Source of the DNA: Trichobilharzia regenti
Lineage: Eukaryota; Platyhelminthes; Trematoda; Strigeidida; Schistosomatidae
Assembly (NCBI GenBank): GCA_944472135.2
Contig: OX235263.1
Location: 8,601,517 to 8,665,516, forward strand
Direction: 5' to 3'
DNA: 64,000 bases
The notes under the pieces were generated by a model, which saw only the letters and a list, made by a program, of their open reading frames with translations, was not told where the DNA came from and did not search any database. Positions within the stretch are counted from its first letter, which is position 1, and each line of letters opens with the position of its first letter. Positions 42,324-52,899 of this stretch are shown here, piece after piece. A program made the position numbers and the translations under genes.

Positions 42324-42900
42324 CGCACACAAGAAACATGGTGGATCTGGGCTTTGCCAATGATATGTGTCTGATTTCACACAAAATGGAAGATATGCAA
42401 GTGAAAAGCAACAAGTTGGCAGAAGAAGCATCCAGAGAAGATAGAACTTCAGTTGAACATAGATAAAACAGAGGTGATGAAGATTCCTGGCCAGCAGTAA
42501 TGGTAACAGCTACAACAACAGACAAAAATCAGCCAGTATAAATGCGAGGAATCAGAAAAAAGCAACCTCCTTCACCCACCTACCCACCTACCTGCTCACC
42601 ATCGTTTCAGCTACAGGCAGAATTGATGAGTAGTTGATCAAGGCGAGGATCGGGAAAGGAAGGCAAGCTTTCATTACGCAGAAGTCTGTGTGTAGGAGAT
42701 CCATAGCACTGAGTATTAAAAATAAAATGCAGACTTTTAATTCGTGTGAAGTCAGTGCTACTTACTATACGGATCAAAGATATGGAACCGTGCCGTGTCA
42801 CGAAGGCCACTTCGAACGAACTACAGACTTTCAACAACAGCTGTTCTCGTCCAAGATCGTATGACAGACCATGGAAGATCAGTAACGAGGAGTGATCTCT
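42324..42900 (+). repeat. Left arm of a 577-bp inverted repeat
   Basis: RTE-A sequence in sense orientation. The 76-residue translation MIKARIGKGRQAF... in this arm is identical to that from the opposite strand of the right arm. Both arms have the same length, so no gaps are needed. Confidence 0.75.
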
Positions 42901-43056
42901 GGCGATGAGCGGAACAACCCAGAGGGAACCAATTGTGTGACAAATATGCAGGAAGAAATGGAGGTGGATTGACTGGCCATAATCTGAGAAAACAAACCAC
43001 CAAGTGACATCATACGCCAGGCCATTGCTCGAGGTGAACCTGAATGCGAAGCGGTG

Positions 43057-43633
43057 AGAGATCACTCCTCGTTACTGATCTTTCATGGTCTGTCATACGA
43101 TCTTGGACGAGAACAGCTGTTGTTGAAAGTCTGTAGTTCGTTCGAAGTGGCCTTCGTGACACGGCACGGTTCCATATCTTTGATCCGTATAGTAAGTAGC
43201 ACTGACTTCACACGAATTAAAAGTCTGCATTTTATTTTTAATACTCAGTGCTATGGATCTCCTACACACAGACTTCTGCGTAATGAAAGCTTGCCTTCCT
43301 TTCCCGATCCTCGCCTTGATCAACTACTCATCAATTCTGCCTGTAGCTGAAACGATGGTGAGCAGGTAGGTGGGTAGGTGGGTGAAGGAGGTTGCTTTTT
43401 TCTGATTCCTCGCATTTATACTGGCTGATTTTTGTCTGTTGTTGTAGCTGTTACCATTACTGCTGGCCAGGAATCTTCATCACCTCTGTTTTATCTATGT
43501 TCAACTGAAGTTCTATTTTTTCTGGATGCTTCTTCTGCCAACTTGTTGCTTTTCACTTGCATATCTTCCATTTTGTGTGAAATCAGACACATATCATTGG
43601 CAAAGCCCAGATCCACCATGTTTCTTGTGTGCG
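43057..43633 (-). repeat. Right arm of the 577-bp inverted repeat
   Basis: Reverse copy of 42324-42900. It is flanked by a 14-bp direct repeat TGCGAAGCGGTGAG at 43045-43058 and 43630-43643. The RTE-A sense sequence resumes after the second copy. Spacer between arms is 156 bp. Confidence 0.75.
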
Positions 43634-43815
43634 AAGCGGTGAGTTGGTCGTCATTGTGAGGGTGAGGTGACATAAGGAAGGTCTTATGAAAAGGAGGTGA
43701 AAATATATGGGGAGACGTGGAGGCAGGTGAAAATGTTGGAAGAGAACCGAAGGCAATGGAGACGTTTGGCTGAAGCCCTATGTTCCTTTAGGAAGTAAAG
43801 GAAACAATAATAATA

Positions 43816-44186
43816 AGCCTGGAAAAGAGGGAAGATTGGAGTTGAGTCTTTCAATCTTATTCCATAAAAGAGCTACGCAGCTACTGAAACTACGAAGTTT
43901 TAAGCACTATGTTTCAATCGAAACGGCAAAGAATGAAAGACTAGCAGTCTAACCCAAAACCTTAGAAATCTCTCTTCAATTAAACATTTCAGCTTCATAT
44001 TCCCAAAGTGTTATTTTGTGTTGATTGATAATGACCAGTAGTGGAATTTAGGACATGTGTCTCTTCCTATTTCAGATTTAGTCAGGTAGTGGATGCATCT
44101 ATATCTCTTTACTGATTGGTAGATGACGTTCTCCACTGGGACTCGAGCCTAGTCAGTGCCCATCATTCCAAACATCAGAGCGTTAA
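43816..44186. other. Unassigned
   Basis: 44025-44090 has weak similarity to reversed Sm-alpha (AGTAGTGGAATTTAGGACAT). The rest is not recognised. Confidence 0.25.
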
Positions 44187-44368
44187 CCACTAGAAAAGAG
44201 GCTTGAAGTTTCTGTAGCAGTAGTGATTATTTTTACAGGATGGGGTTACTAGCCTCATGCCCGACCTTCCCTCTTTACCAGTCTTATTACTGGCTTAGCA
44301 AGGTTTGGGAGTGCGTTTGTGGCAGGGGATCGAGCCATGCGTTCCACCGATTGACACTGACGCGCCAT
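44187..44368 (-). repeat. SINE-R copy
   Basis: The minus strand has head remnants (GGCGCGTCAGTGTCAATCGG, GGCTCGATCCCC) and body ATGAGGCTAGTAACCCCATC, matching 48.4 kb. The RTE-like 3' end is lost. Confidence 0.5.
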
Positions 44369-44534
44369 ATTACAGTTGTCGAAACCTAACACAGATTGTA
44401 CATTTTGCTGTAACTTTGTAAATCATTTTAGAAGACGACTTTGATGTAGCTGCGTGGCCTGAGTTCACCAGTTGCTGAAGAATTAGGCTATTAATAACTG
44501 TCTTGCATTATTCTGCCGATTACTGTGTCACATC

Positions 44535-44747
44535 ATGTTCAGAGATGCGTTTGGAAATTGTCCACTTTGTACAGTCTGCATAGACACGAAAGTAAAGCAG
44601 AAAACTAAAAGAATTCATACATTACCAAAGAAATTACTGTTTTCTGAATATGTTGAATTACAAGATGATACAGTAGCTGAGATTCTAAAGCACTCTCTAT
44701 CCAGAACTCTAAAAAAAAGGCACTCATTACGGCTGAGCTATAGATAG
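44535..44747 (+). other. Unexplained open frame, possible exon
   Basis: A 70-codon frame (FRDAFGNCPLCTVCIDTKVK, EYVELQDDTVAEILKHSLSR) with balanced composition. CACATCATGTTCAG| just before could serve as an acceptor. No repeat copy elsewhere in the window and no known family. It may be a chance frame. Confidence 0.25.
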
Positions 44748-44944
44748 CAGTTTCTCCACTTGGCAAATAATCACTAGATGTATGAAAGACAAACTTCAGC
44801 TTTAGATCACTTCATTATGTATGCAGTTAGTAATACTGACTCAAAAGTGAGTACGCTCTGAATACTAATTATTATCAGGCATAATATTCACATTTGTAAA
44901 GCGTAATTATTGAATTATCAAAGCTTATAGTTACCCATCTATTT

Positions 44945-45360
44945 GTGATCTTTTTTCAATACTTGAATATCAATGAGATGCTCACTAGTAATTGCCCCTG
45001 TTCAGGTAGTTACTTACCTGGATTCTAGTGGGAAGTCGTCACAGACAGCGAGGCACGGCAGGTTGGGTGGGAGGACAAATAATAGCCACGGATCACATTG
45101 TCTAGTGGTTACTCTATGTCATGAATTCACAGAAGTTGGGATTCATGAAATGGCTATTGGATCAGGTCAGATCTAGTGGCTTGATGGTCTACGATCTACG
45201 TCGCTTGGCTTGTAACCAGAAAGTCCTAGTTTCGAAACTAGGATGAAACGGCTCACTAGTACTTCCTACAGGTTTTCCAGCGGTTCTCTAATTGATACCA
45301 GCTCATGATGACGAAATCCTGTAACCAATAAAATCAAATCCCTACAAACCAATACTTGAA
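44945..45360 (+). repeat. SINE-H copy
   Basis: Head TCAATGAGATGCTCACTAGT preceded by tail-like ACTTGAATA, tRNA-like part weak, hammerhead badly damaged, tail to ACCAATACTTGAAT. Confidence 0.55.
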
Positions 45361-45790
45361 TATTATTCATTTATATGTACGTGATCACTTTCCAAACAGA
45401 AAACGTACAAAGAAACTTTTCTAATGAGTTCTATATTCTTTTTGAAAAGTAAAAAAGGGTGTAAATAACACGCTGTTTTTGAAAGTTTGTTTTTCATTGA
45501 ATAACAACAGCATGAAATCAGTTAATAACAGAAATATTGGATGAAAAACAAAGTTAATTCAAATAGCCACACCTTTGAGCAATACAAAAATAAATGATTT
45601 ACATATATAAAAGTAGATGATTATATCAAAATCAATAGTGAAATGAAGAATAATGGGATAGAGAAATAGAGATAGAGCAGAAAAAGGTATAGCTATACAA
45701 TATTTGATGTTTTGAGTAAAGTTCAGTAGTATAGGTAGGACATTATTTGTCAAATAATATTAGGAACTGATAGATACTCATATCTACTGA
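45361..45790. other. Unassigned AT-rich DNA
   Basis: No coding or repeat signal recognised. Confidence 0.3.
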
Positions 45791-45794
45791 TGAA

Positions 45795-46175
45795 TCAATT
45801 CAGGTAGGTAGTTACCTGGGGTTCCAGTGGGAAGTTGTGACCAGTAGGGTGCAGCAGGTCGAATGTGAGGACAAATACTCGCCGCCGAAGACATTGGCTA
45901 GCGGTTGCGCTATTTCGTGAATTGGCAGAAGTTAGAATTCATGTGGTGGCCATTGGATCGGGTCCCAGTGGCTTAATGGACTACAAGCTAGCTTGCTTGG
46001 CTTGTAACCAGGGGGTCCTGCGTTCGAACCTCAGTGGGTGCGTTGTGCCGAAAAGTCTTGAACTAGGACGAAACAGCTGTCTAGTACTCCCAGGTTTTCT
46101 AGTGGTTCTCTTACCAATGTCAGCTCATGATGGAATCCTGTAACCAACCAAATCCCTAAAAATCAATACTTGAAA
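45795..46175 (+). repeat. SINE-H copy
   Basis: GGTAGGTAGTTACCTGGGGT to ATCCCTAAAAATCAATACTT. B box GCGTTCGAACC near 46020. The hammerhead core reads CCGAAAA, so it is broken; GACGAAACAGCTGTC is kept. Confidence 0.6.
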
Positions 46176-46236
46176 ATTCTGATTTTGACTAGCGGTAGTC
46201 ATAGTAGTACAGAGTAGAATTAGTATTAGTAGTATT

Positions 46237-46534
46237 TGTGTAACGACAGAAGAGAAGGGCTAGTCAACAGATCCTTTATTGGTAAAATCTAGACATATTT
46301 ATAGATTTTTATGTACATTATAATTAGCAGAGAAGCAACGTCTTCTGATTGGTTAGTTTCTTGCTGAAGGTGATTCTGTACTGTTTGTGACCGTTTCTTA
46401 GAAAGTTAAGTTAGATATCTTTAAATCGTATTTGCACAAGTCAAATCTGCTGTGATTCGCTGGTGTGTTCCTTAAGGTTAAACTTTGTGATTATTTTTTT
46501 GTCATGACTTTGATTCAGGACAGCTCTCATCACA
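46237..46534 (-). mobile_element. LTR-1 copy
   Basis: On minus TGTGATGAGAGCTG to TCGTTACA(CA). GTATT lies on both sides (46232-46236 and 46535-46539), a likely target duplication. Confidence 0.5.
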
Positions 46535-46544
46535 GTATTGGTAG

Positions 46545-47580
46545 TCGTAACACGTAGTACTGTAGGGTGCCGATGACAATTATACGTCTCATACAACATT
46601 TGTACGATAATGCTGAATGCCAAGTAATCCACAATAGGAAATTTACGGAATCCTTCAAAGTATAGATGGGAGTAAGGCAAGGCTGCCTACTATCGCCAAT
46701 GATTTTCTTGATTGCAGTAGATTGGATAATGAGACAAACAACGGGCAATGAGGAAACAGGCATAAAAGGGACCATAAAGAAGAACCTAAGGGATCTGGAC
46801 TTCGCCGATGATGATATATGTCTGATTTCCTATAAACTCGAAGATATGCAAGTGAAAAGTAACAGGTTGGCAGAAAAGGCATCAAAGATAGGACTTCCTT
46901 TAGATGGACATAGAGAAGATGGAGGTGATGAAGATTCCTGGCCAACAGAAACAGCAACAACCACAACAGACAACAATCAACCAGAATAAATGGGAGGAAC
47001 CTGAAAGAAACAACCTCCTTCACCTACCTACCTACCTACCTGAGAGGCGTCGTTTCAACAAGAGGCGGAACTGACGAGGATATCAAAGCAAGAATCGGAA
47101 AAGCAAGACAAGCTTCCGTTACTCTCAAGTCTGTGTGCAGAAGGTCAACAGCACTCAGCATCAAAAATAAGATCTGGATTTTCAACTCCAATGTGAAGTC
47201 AATGCTACGTACTCTACGGATTAGAGAGTTGGCGCGTCATAAAGAGCACTTCAAACAGACTACAGGCCTTCATCAACAGCTGCCTTAGCTCAATGCTACT
47301 CAAGATCAAATGGCAGGCCAGACAAGATCAGCAACAGGGATTTCTGGCAATGAGCGAACCAACCCAGCAGGAACCGACTGTGCAACAAATAGGCAGGAAG
47401 AAATGAAGGTGGATTGGCTGGCCATACACTGAGAAAACAAACCATCAAGTGACATCACCAGACAAGCCATTGCTCGAGTGGAACCTGATAGGGAAGCAGC
47501 GAGTTGGTCGTCTGTGTGGGGGTGAGTTGTAGTAAGTGATGTGTAGAGGAGATGAAAACATGTGGGCAGACTTCCAAAAT
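46545..47580 (+). mobile_element. RTE-A copy, broken
   Basis: It starts at the GCCGATGACAATTATACGTC position of the palm; the frame 46666-46989 has MGVRQGCLLSPMIFLIAVDW and FADDDICLISYKLEDM (one extra Asp). Later parts are frameshifted. The 3' end is missing beyond 47580. Confidence 0.65.
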
Positions 47581-48379
47581 GTGAATCATCACTTATTCAA
47601 ATTAACATATGATAATTTTGGAAGCAGATTTCAACTCTTGAGTTTATAATGTAATCTGCTCCATAACCATCTTAAGAGATACTGGCTTTAAATCTATGCC
47701 TAATTGAATTCCGTCTTCTCTTCTTCCTGCTACTACTGTGCACTCATGAAATTAGCGCAAGGGATCAAAACCAAGAGATTAAGGTTACATAGTGAGCTTT
47801 ATGGACATCAAGTCACTGTGATGGAATACAATTATTCATGAATCCTAACTTCAGCTAATTCTCGATATATTTATATATATATATATCGCAATCGTTGGAC
47901 GGTGCCAGAGGCGAGTATTTTTCCTCACGCCAAACTTAGTGAACCGCGATATTGGTACATTTTTCTGTAATTATTTTAAAGTTTCTGGAAAATCATTTAT
48001 TTTAAATTTCGACTTTATTTATTTATTCATTCATTCAAGCCTTCATCAAATCAACGTGAAACCAATAATATATTTTGTCAAAATCTAGTAATTATCCTGC
48101 AAAAATATGTAAAGGTACTTTTTGTCATTTACATCAATCATCATTTGTACAGATTATGTTTTTATAGATTACATAACGCATACAACGTGATGTGTGTTTT
48201 ATTTTACTTTAAATGCTTCTAGATTGATTGCTATATGAATAATAAAGGCGTCATCATATGGTATATATTCAACACAGGACACATTTGTCGCCAGAGAACA
48301 GATAGCGGTGTTAAATATAACGTATTCATAAGTCATTCATGAAGAAGTTATCAGATGCAGAAAAAGATACATTTAATGG
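47581..48379. other. Unassigned AT-rich DNA
   Basis: A TA repeat lies at 47872-47886 and a scrap of SINE-H2-like sequence at 47830-47930 (ATGAATCCTAACTTCAGCTA...). No gene seen. Confidence 0.3.
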
Positions 48380-48615
48380 TACGTCAGTGGCATAGAGGTT
48401 AGGACGCTTAGCCTACCATGCACATGGTTCGGGCTTCGATCCCCGGCCACCGACACGCTCCTTTACCTCACTAAGCCAAATGTAAAACTGGTGAAGAGGA
48501 TAGGTTGGGCATGAGGCTAGCAACCCTATCCTGTAAAAATAAAGACTGCTACAGAAACTTCAAGCCTCAAACTTGAAGCCTTATGTTCCACTGGGAACAT
48601 GAAGGGAAAAAAATA
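48380..48615 (+). repeat. SINE-R copy with RTE-A2-like 3' end
   Basis: Head AGTGGCATAGAGGTTAGGAC and GGGCTTCGATCCCC (A and B boxes), body GGTTGGGCATGAGGCTAGCA, 3' end GAAGCCTTATGTTCCACTGG, GAACATGAAGGG and an A run. The last 24 bases before the A run match the RTE-A2 end at 57775-57800. Confidence 0.65.
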
Positions 48616-48699
48616 CATTTAATAAAGTCGAAGACATCGTAAAGGAATGTTTGATTCCAATTTGGTATCGAAATTATGTACAACGTTTTATGAAAATCA

Positions 48700-48900
48700 T
48701 CATTTGCACAAATCTTCCATGTTGTACCTGCTACTTCTGGCCTTCCTCCTTCATATATTGTGTTTCTTTGTGTTCCTTTCACGTCTCTGCCATGTATCTC
48801 TTTAACAGTGTACCGTCTGCTTTCTCTGACATCAAGTGTAACTCCTTGATATTTGATGTTTTTTATGCCGATGACCATCTCTTTACATGTATTCTACTGA
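48700..48900 (-). mobile_element. Jockey-type RT thumb fragment
   Basis: The minus peptide NIKYQGVTLDVRESRRYTVK, then RNTIYEGGRPEVAGTTWK, resembles the KYLGVTLD...R..LL..LAGTTWG region of Jockey-type RTs. Short and isolated. Confidence 0.4.
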
Positions 48901-49130
48901 TGAATAGTATCAGTAGTATAAACCACACTATCAGAGTACTGAATGAACTTTTTTTAAAAAAAAGCTTCGATTTAGTAGCACTTTCTTGTCATTAAATGAA
49001 TAAGTGTAATGAAACAAGAAATGAGTAGTGCGATTAGGTTAACAATCGAAAAAACTGATTTAATTATGAAACTCTAAGCATTTGTGACATGAGCGAATAG
49101 CCTAATAAAGACGACTTTGAACTTGACGAT

Positions 49131-49560
49131 TATTATTATTATTATTACTGTTCCCTTGGGTTCCTAGTGGAACATAGGGCTTGAACTGCACGTCTCCACT
49201 TGCCAATTCTGTCTTCTGCTGACTGGCTTTGTTCATCCGCATCGGTGCAGCCTGTAGTTGCAGTGATGCTGCCTAGACCACTGGAAGAAGTGAATTCTTC
49301 GAATTTATCTTTGTGATGATTGATGCATGTTCCTGATGGTAGTCAGATCTGTATCACCTCTTTCTTCTTTACGTTAACTTGGAGTCCTATCTTCGATGCC
49401 TGCTAGACTATTCTACCATCTTGTTGGCTTTCTCCTGTGGATCTCAGAGCTTGTGCAACATGGGATATAGATTGCCTGTGAAGTCCAGCGTTTTCTTGTC
49501 AGTTCAGAATATTCCTGCCTCCTCGCCTTACCAGATCTGCAAAGCAATCTAATCCACCAA
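49131..49560 (-). mobile_element. RTE-A fragments
   Basis: ATTATTATTACTGTTCCCTT on plus marks the 3' tail on minus; TCCTAGTGGAACATAGGGCT and GTCTCCACTTGCC follow. Decayed RT words to about 49500. Confidence 0.5.
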
Positions 49561-49599
49561 AATCAAGAGTATTATACTCGACAGTGGGCAGTTCTTTCT

Positions 49600-51020
49600 T
49601 ACGCCTGACTTTGCCGTAATTCACCTTCGAATCTTGTACGACGATGCTTCATGCCAAGTAATCCACAACGAGAAATTCACGAAATCCTTCGAAGTGAAGA
49701 CGGGAGGTAGACAAGCTGGCTAGCTGTTCACTATCTCCAATGATTTTCCGATTGCGATAGACTGGATAATGCGACAGACAGAGGTGGGCAACTAGGAAAC
49801 AGACATAAAATGGACCCACACAAAATTCGTGGAGGATCTGGAGTTCGCCGATGACATATATATATATATGTCTGATTTCCAACAACCTGGAAGATATGCA
49901 AGTGAAAAGCAACAAGTTGGCAGAACAGGCATCCAGAGGGGATAGGACTTTACTTCAGGTGGACATAGGGAAACAGAGGTGATGGTTCCTGGCCAACATC
50001 AACAGCTACAACAACAGCAAACAACAATCAGCCAGAAAAAATGGGAGAAATCGGAAAGAAGCAACCTCCTTCACATACCTACCTACCCACCTGCGAAGCT
50101 TCGTTTCAAATACAGGCAGACAGAACTGACGAGGACATCATCAAATTGAGGATTGAGAAAGCAAGGCAAGTTTTCGTTACTCTCAAGTCTGTGTGGAGGA
50201 GATGAACAGCATTCAGCGTGAAATGAAAATAGTATTCTGATTTTCAACTCCACTGTGTGAGATCAGTGCTACTTACTATACGGATCAGAGACTTTGCACC
50301 ACGCCGCGTCACGAAGGCCACTTCGAACAAACTACAGACTTTCATCAACAGCTGTCTTCGCTCAATACTTCGCTCAGGATCAGATGGCTAGAAACAATCA
50401 GCAGCAGGGTGGGATCTCTGGGAGCGAACCAACCCAGCAGGAACCGATTGTGCGACAAATATGCAGTAAGAAATGGAGATGTATTGCCTGGACATAATCT
50501 AAAAAAACAAACCATCAAGTGACATCACACGATAGGTCACCGCTCGTAAGGAACCCGAACGAGAAGCTGCGAGTTGGTCTTCATTGCAAGGGTGGGGTGG
50601 CATGGAGTAGGCGATATGAAGAAGAGAAGAAAGTATATGGGCAGAGGTGGAGTCAGGTGAAAGCGTTGTCAGAGATTATTATTATTTCCTTTAATTCCCA
50701 GAGGAACATAAGGCTTCAGTCGCGCGTCTACATAGCGTTCGGTTCTCTGACAACTTTTTAACCCCGCTCCAAGTTTCCCCACATGCTTTCATCTCCTCTT
50801 CACATGACCTCCTCCAAGTCACCCTTGCACTGACGACCAACTCTCCGCTTCCCTCTCGGATTCCACTCGAGGGCTTGTCAAGTAACTTCACTTGATGGTT
50901 TCCTCAGCATATGGCCAACCCATCTCCATTTCTTCCTGCCTATTTTTTTCACAATCGGTTTGTCTGAGAACCGAAGGCAATGTCGATGTTCAGCTAAAGT
51001 CCTATCTTCCACCTAGGAGT
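49600..51020 (+). mobile_element. RTE-A copy with a nested RTE-A insertion
   Basis: The plus-strand element starts near CTTGTACGACGATGCTTCAT and passes a frameshifted palm (RTGG.QAG, EFADDIYIY), thumb and C-terminus to about 50675. It resumes at 50960 (GAACCGAAGGCAATG) to about 51020. The interruption is the minus-strand insert 50676-50959. Confidence 0.65.
50676..50959 (-). mobile_element. Nested RTE-A 3' end with target duplication
   Basis: It has an AAT tail (TTATTATTATTTCC on plus), 3' end GTTCCTCTGGGAATTAAAGG and C-terminus RVTWRRSCEEEMKACGETWS, GVKKLSENRT. Flanks TTGTCAGAGA (50666-50675) and TTGTCTGAGA (50960-50969) form a 10-bp target duplication with one change. Confidence 0.7.
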
Positions 51021-51204
51021 TCGAATCTCTTGACATGTGGCATCATGTGGTTTTTGAATGAATTTGATAAAGCTTTGGAGCACTCTGTATTGTGATATAT
51101 TGACAATGTGTTTAATTTCCAAATTAAACCAATTTTCTTAAGCGTTTTGCGAAACATACTTCCAGAGGCGATGTGCATCTTTTAAGATACATGTGGGAAA
51201 ATTT

Positions 51205-51510
51205 TTTTGGCTCAGATGGGTGATTTTGATATAGTTGTGTTCTCTCAGTCGTATGGTTTAATTGCTATGGTTTCATTGCCTTGCTAATAAACATCCTCAG
51301 CGCATACTTGAATTTGAATTGGGCTTCTAAACGTCTCCACTAAATTTATTGGCCATCTCTTTAGTCACATTCAAGGTTACAAGGAGAGATGACTAATAAA
51401 GTCATACAGAAACTTATAAGCTCCCTTCAGAATGAAGTCAAATGCTGAGGATGTCGCCTAGCAAGACAATGACAACATTGCAAGTGAACCATCGAGCTCA
51501 GAACACACCA
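51205..51510. repeat. PLE-B inverted pair, older
   Basis: The left arm (about 51210-51370) has CAGATGGGTGATTTTGATAT and CTAATAAACATCCTCAGCGC. The right arm (about 51385-51510) repeats these in reverse (TGCTGAGGATGTCGCCTAGC). Arms are more diverged than at 12.0-12.5 kb but in the same orientation. Confidence 0.55.
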
Positions 51511-52255
51511 GAAAAAGAAGCTCTGACTGTTGGCAAACACCACTCTCCAGAATGTAGAGGTAGTACAGCCGACTTGCTGACAGTCTAATAGAAACACTTT
51601 ACTGCTGTTACACCACAATTCGCTAGCAATGGGACACTTCCTTTAGATTTTCTTCATAGTGTAAATAATTTATACTACACTACAATTGGTAACTGCTGTT
51701 GATATTTCCGCCATTGTGACAACCTTCATAGTCTGTTTGGACTTACAGAAACATCCATTCTATACGGTACATCTCGTTGGATCATTTTAGTACACAAATT
51801 TGACTACTACTTTATGATATCATCTATCAGTTGGGAGCTTTTGTTACCGTGTTGATGCAGCCAGTCTATACACACTGTGTATAACTTTTATGCAGATACA
51901 TAGAATATCTAATGGAGACCAGCACATGTTTTCCTAATAAAGAAATTAGGATGTATGAATTTTAATGTGCTTTCCAAACTCTAAGCTTTACTGATTTGAT
52001 CAGAGAAAGATTTCGAAATGGAGTTCATCGGATGAGAATAGGATGATTAAGAGTGCTGCAAAGTGTCTCTTATCAGCGAATTCATTCACACTTAGAGCTT
52101 TATATTCTCAATTGTATAGAATTATTTTGTGGAGGAGTGCGAGTGTAAATCAGATTTGTTAGGCAACTATCTAATTTTCGTTCTTGTCGGACGAACCTAA
52201 TATACGACCATATTTACAAAATAATTCTATATAATTGCGATTGTAAAGCTCCATG
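51511..52255. other. Unassigned, with a small inverted repeat
   Basis: AGAATTATTTTGT near 52120 and ACAAAATAATTCT near 52215 are the core of a roughly 35-bp inverted repeat (52091-52130 and 52210-52252). No gene seen. Confidence 0.3.
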
Positions 52256-52268
52256 GGGGAAAGAGTTT

Positions 52269-52856
52269 CATTATTATAAGAATAAAACTTGTGCACTGTG
52301 GTAGAGTGTAATTCCATTATGGGTAAATTTTGTTTTGATAAATCGCACAGTGTTATACAGTAATGTTTACTGATGACGTTTCGAGCACAATTTATTGCTC
52401 ATAATCATATCAAGGCAATCATACGACTTCCCAAATTCATTTATATAGTTCCATTGTTTTTCTCTTGATTTTCACTTGATTTGATTGGTAATAGTATTTT
52501 CCATATTTCAGGTATGAGTGACGAGTCATTCCTATTGCATGTGTTGGGTGTAGACTCGATGAACAAGGATTCAGTGAGAGAGAGAGAGAGGTTGATTACT
52601 GAATCCTTGTTCATCGAGTCTACACCCAACACATGCAATAGGAATGACTCGTCACTCATACCTGAAATATAGAAAATACTATTACCAATCAAATCAAGTG
52701 AAAATCAAGAGAAAAACAATGGAACTATATAAATGAATTTGGGAAGTCGTATGATTGCCTTGATATGATTATGAGCAATAAATTGTGCTCGAAACGTCAT
52801 CAGTAAACATTACTGTATAACACTGTGCGATTTATCAAAACAAAATTTACCCATAA
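52269..52856. mobile_element. Palindromic PLE-A insertion with 13-bp target duplication
   Basis: Arms 52317-52580 and 52595-52856 are almost perfect reverse complements around a GA repeat. Each arm holds the PLE-A C-terminal coding end (ITESLFIESTPNTCNRNDSS) and tail, reading outward. GGGGAAAGAGTTT occurs at 52256-52268 and again at 52857-52869, so the whole 588 bp lies inside one target duplication. The left 48 bp (52269-52316) are present only on one side. Confidence 0.75.
52755..52806 (+). ncRNA. Hammerhead-like motif in PLE-A (right arm; mirror in left arm)
   Basis: TTGAT, ATGATTA, GAGCA/TGCTC hairpin, CGAAACGTC, ATCAG. Helix I pairs over 5 bp with one wobble. The mirror copy is at 52367-52418 on minus. 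Core deviations as at 217-268. Confidence 0.4.
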
Positions 52857-52899
52857 GGGGAAAGAGTTTGCCTATAAAACAATTCTTTGCTGAAGTGTT

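Larger units (their letters stand above)
41872..43815 (+). mobile_element. Second RTE-A copy, in series with the first
   Basis: It begins at ATCATCCTGGAAAAAATCAA (the IILEKIK position of the RT) directly on the AAT tail of the previous copy. It runs through a frameshifted RT and is interrupted by an inverted duplicate (43057-43633), then ends with CCTATGTTCCTTTAGGAAGT and AATAATAATA. The catalytic FADD reads FANDM. Confidence 0.7.

Noticed and set aside
42607..43065. 152-codon minus-strand frame, and its twin at 43054-43350
   Set aside because: Both are antisense readings of the same RTE-A arm duplicated by the palindrome.
48862..48905. FYADDH on the plus strand as an RT motif C
   Set aside because: No other RT motif in this frame; the minus strand there encodes a better RT-thumb-like peptide. 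Taken as chance.
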